Source of the DNA: Thermoplasmata archaeon
GTDB lineage: Archaea > Thermoplasmatota > Thermoplasmata > Lutacidiplasmatales > UBA184
Length of the DNA stretch: 8,390 nt
NCBI GenBank assembly: GCA_030039135.1
Contig: JASHQN010000009.1
Location: 1 to 8,390 of the forward strand
Reading direction: 5' to 3'
Shown here one piece after another: positions 1-4,397 of this stretch (position 1 is the first letter of the stretch; every line of letters begins with the position of its first letter). Both the position numbers and the translations under genes were made by a program. The notes under the pieces are model-generated. The model was given only the letters and a program-made list of their open reading frames with translations. It did not search any database and had not been told where the DNA came from.

Positions 1-1
1 A

Positions 2-109
2 GGGTGGTACGAGTTCTACTGGGAGCCGATGCAGAAATACTTCGCCGAGGACGGCGGCACCGCCCCACGCCGCCGAACTTCCCGAAAACGCCGGACCAAG
101 GCTCGGTAG
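2..109 (+). CDS. C-terminal end of an unidentified protein (5' partial)
   Basis: Reading from base 2, 35 residues run to a TAG stop at 107-109. The part near the window edge is aromatic-rich (WYEFYW, then MQKYF). It is followed by a strongly basic tail whose last 13 residues are mostly Arg and Lys (RRRTSRKRRTKAR). An aromatic, helix-like segment followed by an abrupt basic tail is what the end of a soluble enzyme or nucleic-acid-binding protein often looks like. The visible part is too short to name a family. The start and most of the gene lie outside the window. A hairpin begins one base after the stop. Coding status rests on composition and on the structured non-coding DNA that follows the stop, so it is likely but not certain. 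Confidence 0.6.
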   Translation, partial: GWYEFYWEPMQKYFAEDGGTAPRRRTSRKRRTKAR

Positions 110-131
110 CCCACTCGCCTTCGGGGGTGGG
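110..131 (+). terminator. Hairpin directly after the first stop codon, possible transcript end
   Basis: CCCACTC pairs with GGGGTGGG in a stem of about seven pairs (one G-T), with a G-G mismatch before the loop. It begins one base after the TAG at 107-109. No T-run follows, and archaeal termination relies mainly on T-runs, so this may instead be a 3'-end stabilising structure. Confidence 0.3.
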
Positions 132-260
132 CGGCGCGGGCCCTCTCCCCGTCCCGGCGCGAGACCTCCTTTCGGAGGGCCTCGCCGGCCGCGGCCCCGG
201 CAAACGCCGGCCGACGCGCTGCCCCGGCGGATCGGTGGCTCGGTCCGGACGGCTCGCTTG
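110..260. other. Hairpin-rich non-coding stretch after the first gene
   Basis: I see no credible gene here. Three inverted repeats lie in a row. Positions 110-131 form a stem CCCAC/GTGGG, lengthened by a G-T pair and C-G pairs around one mismatch. Positions 159-185 form a two-part stem: GCGAG pairs with CTCGC and CCTCC pairs with GGAGG around a TTTC loop. Positions 197-210 form CCGGC/GCCGG around an AAAC loop. The first could serve as a transcript end for the upstream gene, although no T-run follows it. The rest could be a structured 3' region, a small RNA, or simply GC-rich chance. I looked for tRNA T-loop and SRP RNA motifs and found none. Confidence 0.4.
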
Positions 261-261
261 C

Positions 262-298
262 TTAGCTATTTATCCCTATTCGTGTGTATGATTAGCTA
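262..298 (+). promoter_or_regulatory. AT-rich promoter-like segment flanked by two TAGCTA palindromes
   Basis: This is the most AT-rich stretch in the left part of the window. It contains a TATA-like run TATTTATCC at about 267-275. The 7-base word TTAGCTA occurs at 262-268 and again at 292-298, exactly 30 bases apart, or about three helical turns. TAGCTA is itself palindromic. If the TATA-like run is used, transcription should start near 295-299, right at the perfect hairpin that follows. The paired palindromes could be operator half-sites bracketing the promoter. The TATTTATCC core resembles the TTTTATCC proposed upstream of the 7919 gene. An alternative weaker AT-rich element for the SPFH gene is at about 397-418. 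All of this is inferred from sequence pattern only. Confidence 0.45.
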
Positions 299-323
299 CG
301 GTCCGCCGCACGGCGGCGGACCG
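299..323 (+). other. Perfect 11-bp hairpin at the predicted 5' end of the operon leader
   Basis: CGGTCCGCCGC pairs perfectly with GCGGCGGACCG around a 3-base ACG loop, giving an 11-bp, nearly all-GC stem. It lies immediately after the second TAGCTA. It sits about 10 bases upstream of a strong GGAGG (334-338). No T-run follows on the plus strand, so it is not an obvious terminator for that direction. If transcription starts near 297, the mRNA would begin with this stem, which could protect the 5' end or control the leader. It could also be a protein-binding site on DNA. Confidence 0.5.
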
Positions 324-345
324 GCCGAAGCAGGGAGGGACCGAG

Positions 346-522
346 ATGCGGTGGACCCAACGTGGACCACAGCCGCGGCTCCGGTACCCGCTCGGCGATT
401 TTTCGACTGCGGCAATTTCGTCCGCTAGCCCCGCCCGGGACGACGGCTGGCCCATGGAGCGTACCGCGATTGCCTCGCGGCGCGCGCCTTCCGGTCGTCG
501 GCAGGGCGGATCGTGGCGCTGA
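346..522 (+). CDS. Candidate 58-residue leader ORF overlapping the SPFH gene start
   Basis: An ATG at 346 is preceded by GGAGG at 334-338 with 7-base spacing. This is the same arrangement seen before the two later operon genes at 2589 and 3459. The ORF encodes 58 residues rich in Arg, Ser, Pro and Ala, with no membrane helix and no recognised motif. It stops with TGA at 520-522, so it overlaps the GTG start of the next gene (513) by 10 bases. That next gene lacks a comparable ribosome site, so a coupled leader peptide is a coherent explanation. Against it, about 16 of 57 codons end in A or T, more than in the neighbouring operon genes, and the product looks unstructured. It may be a regulatory leader without a conserved protein, or a chance ORF. 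Confidence 0.35.
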   Translation: MRWTQRGPQPRLRYPLGDFSTAAISSASPARDDGWPMERTAIASRRAPSGRRQGGSWR

Positions 523-1499
523 CGGACATCCTCCTTGACCTGTGGCCGGCCGGCGTGGCCGCGCTGGGAGCGACCGCGGCGTTCTGGTACGTTCGTGCTC
601 GCTGGTACGTCGCCGTGCCCCCGAACCGGGCGCTCGTGCTCTTCGGGCGTAACTCCAAGCGTCGACCGGGCGACCTTCGCGATCGCGCGGGAGACGTTCG
701 CGTAGAACGACCACGGGTGGTCGTCGGCGGGGCCGCGTTCGTCGCACCGTGGGACAAGGGAATCGGGCACCTTTCGCTCGACCCGGTGTCGGTCGATGTG
801 ACGATCCGCACGATGCATGCGCTCGAAGCGAGCCGCGCGTCGGGCTGGGAGGTCCGCCTTCAGATCCAGGCGCGGGTCTCGACCGACCCCGGACGGCTCG
901 CCGCCGCCGCCGAAACGCTGCTCGACAAGTCGGAGCCCGAGGTCCAGGCCATCGTCCGGCAGACCGTCGACGGCGTGGTGCCGTCGATCCTCGCCCGGTT
1001 GCGACCTTCCGATGGCGAGCCGGACTGGGACCGCCTCGGTGCCGAGATCCAGGCCGCCGTGGCGGCCGACCTCACCCACTGGGGGCTCGCGATCCGCACC
1101 CTATCGGTCACCGAGCTCCGCCGGATCGCCCCGATCGACCCGTCCGCAAGCCCGGGCGGCCCGAGGGCCGGAACTCCGGGCGGATCCGCCCAGCGCCTCG
1201 GACAGCTCCTCGACAGCTTCGACACCCGGATGACGCTCGCCGAGCGTACGCTCGGGATCCTGGCGGACGAACTGGATCGCGTGAGCCCGCGACGCGCGGG
1301 GTCGGCAGAGGTGCCAGCGATGGCGTCGGTCCTCGATCTCTCGCTCGGCAGTGGGCTGGCCGAGGGCGCCGGACCCTCATCTGCGCTCGAACCCAACCTT
1401 CACGAATCGATGGGGGGCGAACCTTCGCCCCGATCCCGCCGGTCGTCTCGCGACGAGGCGGAGGAGGGCGGTCGCAACCCCCGCTCCCTATCGGGATAA
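513..1499 (+). CDS. Membrane-anchored SPFH/band-7 (flotillin-like) protein
   Basis: This 328-residue protein probably anchors to the membrane and acts as an oligomeric scaffold, like flotillins and other SPFH proteins. Residues about 5-28 form a hydrophobic N-terminal helix, followed by the typical SPFH entry VPPNRALVLFG (35-45). Next come the strand RVVVGGAAFVAPW (68-80) and LSLDPVSVDV (87-96). The helical part at about 125-200 includes LLDKSEPEVQAIVRQ and ends in the Gly-Leu-Ala-Ile strand near 191-200. These match the flotillin pattern, including the Lys-Ser-Pro/Glu-rich helix. Unlike long flotillins, it has only one short amphipathic helix (about 225-257), then a disordered charged tail. 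The GTG at 513 is the only conventional start after the in-frame stop at 426-428, and it keeps the whole membrane helix. No GGAGG precedes it, so translation may be coupled to the small upstream ORF. It is the first main gene of the GTPase operon, 20 bases before the next gene, so it may recruit the GTPases to the membrane. Confidence 0.82.
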   Translation: MALTDILLDLWPAGVAALGATAAFWYVRARWYVAVPPNRALVLFGRNSKRRPGDLRDRAGDVRVERPRVVVGGAAFVAPWDKGIGHLSLDPVSVDVTIRTMHALEASRASGWEVRLQIQARVSTDPGRLAAAAETLLDKSEPEVQAIVRQTVDGVVPSILARLRPSDGEPDWDRLGAEIQAAVAADLTHWGLAIRTLSVTELRRIAPIDPSASPGGPRAGTPGGSAQRLGQLLDSFDTRMTLAERTLGILADELDRVSPRRAGSAEVPAMASVLDLSLGSGLAEGAGPSSALEPNLHESMGGEPSPRSRRSSRDEAEEGGRNPRSLSG

Positions 1500-1519
1500 A
1501 AACACGGAGAAGTGAAACC

Positions 1520-2539
1520 ATGTGTCCGGCAGCGATCTTGGGAGACCGAGCGTGCGGAAAGACGACGTTTCTGGGACTGCTCTACGCGGCGCAAGTGAAG
1601 TACGGAACGCGGGTGCTCGATTCGTTCCGGTTCCACGCGCCGCTCCAGTCCCTGCGACTGATGAGCCAGGTTTACGAGGGCATGAAGGACGCTCGTTTTC
1701 CGGGCGCCACCCTCAAGGACGAGATGACCGAGATCGGTTTCGTCTTCGGATACCGTAAGCCCATCGCGGGCCGGCTTCCCGCGGCGCTCAAGGACAAGAA
1801 CTGGGTGAATCCGTTCGCGAAGCTCTCGTTCGCGGCGTACGACGTGTCGGGAGAGGACGTCCAGGAATTCATCGAGACCGGCGTCGCCGCGAGCCCGATC
1901 ATCCAGCAGCTGCTGAAGAGCCACGTTGTCGTGATCCTCGTCGACTGCAGCAAGATGACGACCGAGATCGACTCGCCGACGTTCCGGCAGATGCTGAAGT
2001 ACGACAGCGAGGTCGCCTCGCTGCTCGTCTCGCTCCAGACGTACAAGAAGCAGGAGTTCTCGCGGATGAAGACGCAGGGGCTCAGCGTGGGCAACCCGGT
2101 CATCTACCCCGCAATCGTGCTCTCGAAGTTCGACTGCGTCCGCGACGAGGTCCTCGTCAAGCTGGGCCTCCACCGCGGCGTTCCGCCGGGGGAGCAGAAG
2201 CGCAAGCGCAAGGAGTACGCCGAGGCGCTCCTCCGTGTGTTCATGCCGCAGACGCTCTCGCAGATCCGTGGCGGCAAGGTCGCCGGGGTCAACTTCGACC
2301 AGGCGGCCTACTTCTTCAGCTGGGTCCGGACGGAGACCGCGGAGGCCGGCATGCAGCCGGTCGGAGCTCCTCGCATCGTCCGTAAGGGCTTCTCCGCCGA
2401 CGGAGGGGCCGAGCCGGACTTCTCGTACGACGACTACGTCGCGTTCATCGAGCACTTCCGCGATGTCGCGAACAAGGTGCCGGACGAGATCGTCGAACAG
2501 ACCGCGCTCCAGGCCCCGCCCGCGGCCGCGGCCGCGTGA
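1520..2539 (+). CDS. P-loop GTPase-like protein with intact nucleotide-binding motifs
   Basis: This 339-residue soluble protein has the motifs of a TRAFAC-like GTPase. The Walker A/G1 is GDRACGKT (8-15). The G3-like DVSG is at 108-111, at the end of a hydrophobic strand. VILVDCS (138-144) forms the next core strand. The G4-like SKFD is at 202-205 (Ser replaces the usual Asn). YFFSWV (264-269) ends in a possible G5 region. It should bind and perhaps hydrolyse GTP as a switch. It is longer than Ras-type GTPases because of insertions around 40-100 and 210-260. The ATG at 1520 is preceded by GGAG at 1506-1509 with 10-base spacing, and the P-loop starts at residue 8 as expected. The frame is open far upstream, but that part overlaps the SPFH gene and is a shadow. 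The tail ends in a Pro/Ala run. A paralogue lies two genes downstream. I cannot assign it to a named family with certainty; it recalls the GTPases found beside GAP1-type proteins. Confidence 0.85.
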   Translation: MCPAAILGDRACGKTTFLGLLYAAQVKYGTRVLDSFRFHAPLQSLRLMSQVYEGMKDARFPGATLKDEMTEIGFVFGYRKPIAGRLPAALKDKNWVNPFAKLSFAAYDVSGEDVQEFIETGVAASPIIQQLLKSHVVVILVDCSKMTTEIDSPTFRQMLKYDSEVASLLVSLQTYKKQEFSRMKTQGLSVGNPVIYPAIVLSKFDCVRDEVLVKLGLHRGVPPGEQKRKRKEYAEALLRVFMPQTLSQIRGGKVAGVNFDQAAYFFSWVRTETAEAGMQPVGAPRIVRKGFSADGGAEPDFSYDDYVAFIEHFRDVANKVPDEIVEQTALQAPPAAAAA

Positions 2540-2571
2540 GCCCGCGCACCAGGAACGGCGAGGACGAACCC

Positions 2572-2588
2572 GGGGGGAGGCGACCAGA
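2572..2588 (+). promoter_or_regulatory. Strong ribosome binding site for the GAP1-like gene
   Basis: GGAGG at 2576-2580 sits 8 bases before the ATG at 2589. The surrounding GGAGGCGACC differs from the ideal complement of the 16S rRNA 3' end at only two positions. It fixes the start at 2589 even though the frame is open far upstream. Confidence 0.7.
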
Positions 2589-3401
2589 ATGGACGACGGC
2601 ACGAGCCTCAAGCTGGAGCACTGGATCTACGGCGCGAGCCCCGAGAAGGGGTACGGCACCAAGGCGGAGTCGAAGGACCTGAACGGTCCGCTCTACACCC
2701 GCTACCTCGAGAACCACTTCACCCCCGTGCGGGTCGAGAAGACCGCGAACGGCGGGACGATCATCGACGCGCGGATGGTGCACCCGGCGCCGGCGAACGA
2801 CGAGATCCTCCTGTCGATCCTCGGACGAGGGGTGGCCGACGAGTACAATCGGCCCACGATCGCCAATCACACGATCGTGATCCCAGCGGCCCCGCTGCGC
2901 TCGGCGCAGCTGACGCTCTTCGACGTGGAGGCGGCGGTCCTCGACTTCGACCGCAAGAACCCGAAGGCGGGGGGGAAGATCGACCCGATCGCCGTGCCCC
3001 TGCGCCAACCGTGGGAGCCGCGCGAGCCGGTCGGCGGAGGACTGCGCCGACTGATCACGAAGGCAGCGGTCGACACGCTCGCGAGCCGCTTCCTCGCGGA
3101 TCGCCAGGGCCGCACCCTCGTCCTCTGCCGGGGCAGCACGAACCAGTACCGCAACGAGCTCCTGTACCGTCTCGTCGAGCTGCTCAACGCGGGGAAGGAG
3201 ATCCCGCTCTTCCCCGCGATCAGCGACGCGCCCACGCTGAGCGCGATGAACCACTTCCGTCTCGCGATCTCCTCCCGCGGCGTGCGCGCGGACGGTTCGT
3301 GGACCCTGCTCGACGCGAGCATCGACGCACCCGCCCTCCCACCGGTGCGCGGAAAGAGCCCGCTCTACGCGCGGATCGCCCAGGCGTTCGCGATGGCGTA
3401 A
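2589..3401 (+). CDS. GAP1-like GTPase-associated protein (N-terminal-domain type)
   Basis: This 270-residue soluble protein resembles the N-terminal region of the large GTPase-associated 'GAP1' proteins as I remember them. HWIYG followed six residues later by GY occurs at 11-22, then KAESKDL. RP(x3)NHTIVIP at 88-99 follows, similar to the 'GRP..HT..(V/L)P' signature of that group. Residues 176-240 form a second block: a hydrophobic strand TLVLCRG, the helix LLYRLVELLN, then FPAIS and FRLAISS strands. This could correspond to the start of the GAP1 middle domain. The proteins I recall are considerably longer, so this would be a compact version. It has no catalytic motif, membrane helix or signal peptide. 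It lies between the two paralogous GTPase genes, 49 bases after one and 57 before the other, which supports a role as their partner or regulator. The family match is from memory of motifs and needs a profile search. Confidence 0.68.
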   Translation: MDDGTSLKLEHWIYGASPEKGYGTKAESKDLNGPLYTRYLENHFTPVRVEKTANGGTIIDARMVHPAPANDEILLSILGRGVADEYNRPTIANHTIVIPAAPLRSAQLTLFDVEAAVLDFDRKNPKAGGKIDPIAVPLRQPWEPREPVGGGLRRLITKAAVDTLASRFLADRQGRTLVLCRGSTNQYRNELLYRLVELLNAGKEIPLFPAISDAPTLSAMNHFRLAISSRGVRADGSWTLLDASIDAPALPPVRGKSPLYARIAQAFAMA

Positions 3402-3421
3402 GCGGCCCGCCGACGGGCCGC
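3402..3421 (+). other. Intra-operon hairpin just after the GAP1-like stop codon
   Basis: GCGGCCCG pairs perfectly with CGGGCCGC around a CCGA loop, giving an 8-bp all-GC stem. It begins the base after the TAA at 3399-3401 and lies 26 bases before the ribosome site of the next gene. With no T-run after it, it is more likely an mRNA stability or processing element that lets the pseudo-GTPase be made at a different level than a full terminator. Confidence 0.45.
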
Positions 3422-3446
3422 CTCACCCCGAGCGCGCCCCGACGCC

Positions 3447-3458
3447 GGAGGGTCGACC
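3447..3458 (+). promoter_or_regulatory. Ribosome binding site supporting the GTG start at 3459
   Basis: GGAGG at 3447-3451 sits 7 bases before GTG. It picks this GTG as the start and places the degenerate P-loop at residues 8-15, exactly as in the paralogue at 1520. Confidence 0.7.
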
Positions 3459-4397
3459 GTGGGCTCGGCGCTCGTCGTGGGGGACATCGGCTCCGGGCTC
3501 ACGACGTTCGTCGGCCTCCTCTACACCGCTCAGCTGCGCCTCGGCACCGAGGAGGCGGACGAGTTCCGCTTCTCGGCGGACCGCGAGACGATCCGGCAGC
3601 TCGAGGCGATCTACGGCGAGCTGGGTAGCGGGCGGTTCCCCGAGCGGGACGTGAACTGGGAAGAGCACCCGCTCTCGTTCCTCTTCGGGTTCCGCAGCGG
3701 CGTCCTCGGCGGGCTCCGGCCCGGCAGCTCGGAGGACGAGGACGGGTTCGACACCGTTCGGGTCCAGGTCGGAGGCATCTCGGCGCAGGAGATCGCCGAG
3801 CTCGCCCAGCACGACGCGATCCTCGAGGAGTCGACGCGCCGGCTCCTTCGGAGCCGGGTCGTCCTCCCGCTCGTTGACGCGTCTCGCCTCGTCGCGGATC
3901 CGGAGGACCCGCTCGCGGCGGCGCTCGTCCGCTACGATCGCCTCCTCGCCTCGACGCTCGGAGTCGTGGCCCGGTTCATCGGGGCGGAACGGAGCCGAAA
4001 GCTGCGACGGATGTACCCGCTCTTCGTGGTGACGAAGTTCGACCGCTGCCCTCCCGCGACCCTCAAGCTCCTCGGGGCGCCGGCAGCGGCGCCGGCCCAG
4101 TGGCCGAGCGAGGAGCGCGAAAAGGTCGGTCGGGGAATCCTCGAGCGGTTCCTCCCTCAGGTCAGGAAGTTTTTCGAGGGAGCGTCCCGCGCCCGGGACC
4201 TGCACATCGAGGACCCCCGATGGTTCTTCAGCAGTCTCGCGTCGACCGACGGACCGCAGGGACCGCGGATCGCGCGTCGATCTCGCGTCCCCATCGGAGC
4301 GTGGGAGCCGGAGTACCCGTTCGAAGAGTACCGGGCGCTCATCCTGGAGCTCGGGCGACTCGCGCGACGCCTGCCCCGCGCGGAGTCGGGGCCTTAG
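3459..4397 (+). CDS. Pseudo-GTPase-like paralogue of the upstream GTPase (Walker A Lys lost)
   Basis: This 312-residue protein aligns along nearly its whole length with the GTPase at 1520. The P-loop position reads GDIGSGLT (8-15), at the same residue numbers as GDRACGKT in the paralogue, but the essential Lys14 is Leu. The G3 site reads VQVGG (102-106), so the Asp of DVSG is replaced by Gln103. The G4-like TKFD (192-195) is kept, as are the flanking blocks TTF.GLLY.AQ, EFRF, the RFP region, FLFGFR, LVDAS, WFFS and the final EPEYPFEEY helix. Loss of both the phosphate-binding Lys and the G3 Asp suggests weak or absent hydrolysis, while base recognition could persist. The likely role is a regulatory partner that pairs with the active GTPase. 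The pair probably arose by duplication followed by divergence. The TAG stop overlaps the stop of the convergent minus-strand gene by 3 bases. Confidence 0.83.
   Translation: MGSALVVGDIGSGLTTFVGLLYTAQLRLGTEEADEFRFSADRETIRQLEAIYGELGSGRFPERDVNWEEHPLSFLFGFRSGVLGGLRPGSSEDEDGFDTVRVQVGGISAQEIAELAQHDAILEESTRRLLRSRVVLPLVDASRLVADPEDPLAAALVRYDRLLASTLGVVARFIGAERSRKLRRMYPLFVVTKFDRCPPATLKLLGAPAAAPAQWPSEEREKVGRGILERFLPQVRKFFEGASRARDLHIEDPRWFFSSLASTDGPQGPRIARRSRVPIGAWEPEYPFEEYRALILELGRLARRLPRAESGP

Noticed and set aside
110..298. Possible tRNA or SRP RNA gene in the hairpin-rich stretch.
   Set aside because: No T-loop GGTTC-like word, acceptor pairing or SRP helix 8 motif could be found.
299..323. The 11-bp hairpin as a rho-independent-style terminator.
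   Set aside because: No T-run follows on the plus strand, and no minus-strand gene ends nearby that it could serve.
749..1519. The GTPase reading frame stays open upstream to 749, suggesting a 596-residue protein.
   Set aside because: The upstream part is Arg/Pro-rich, overlaps the SPFH gene in another frame, and has no similarity to GTPases. The ATG at 1520 has a ribosome site and places the P-loop at residue 8, as in the paralogue.
2235..2588. Upstream extension of the GAP1-like frame.
   Set aside because: The segment is Arg/Ser-rich and overlaps the GTPase gene. The strong GGAGG at 2576-2580 sets the start at 2589.
1400..2611. 403-residue antisense ORF opposite the first GTPase gene.
   Set aside because: It is very rich in Arg, Leu and Glu, has no motifs, and is the expected mirror of a GC-rich gene with strong third-position G/C.
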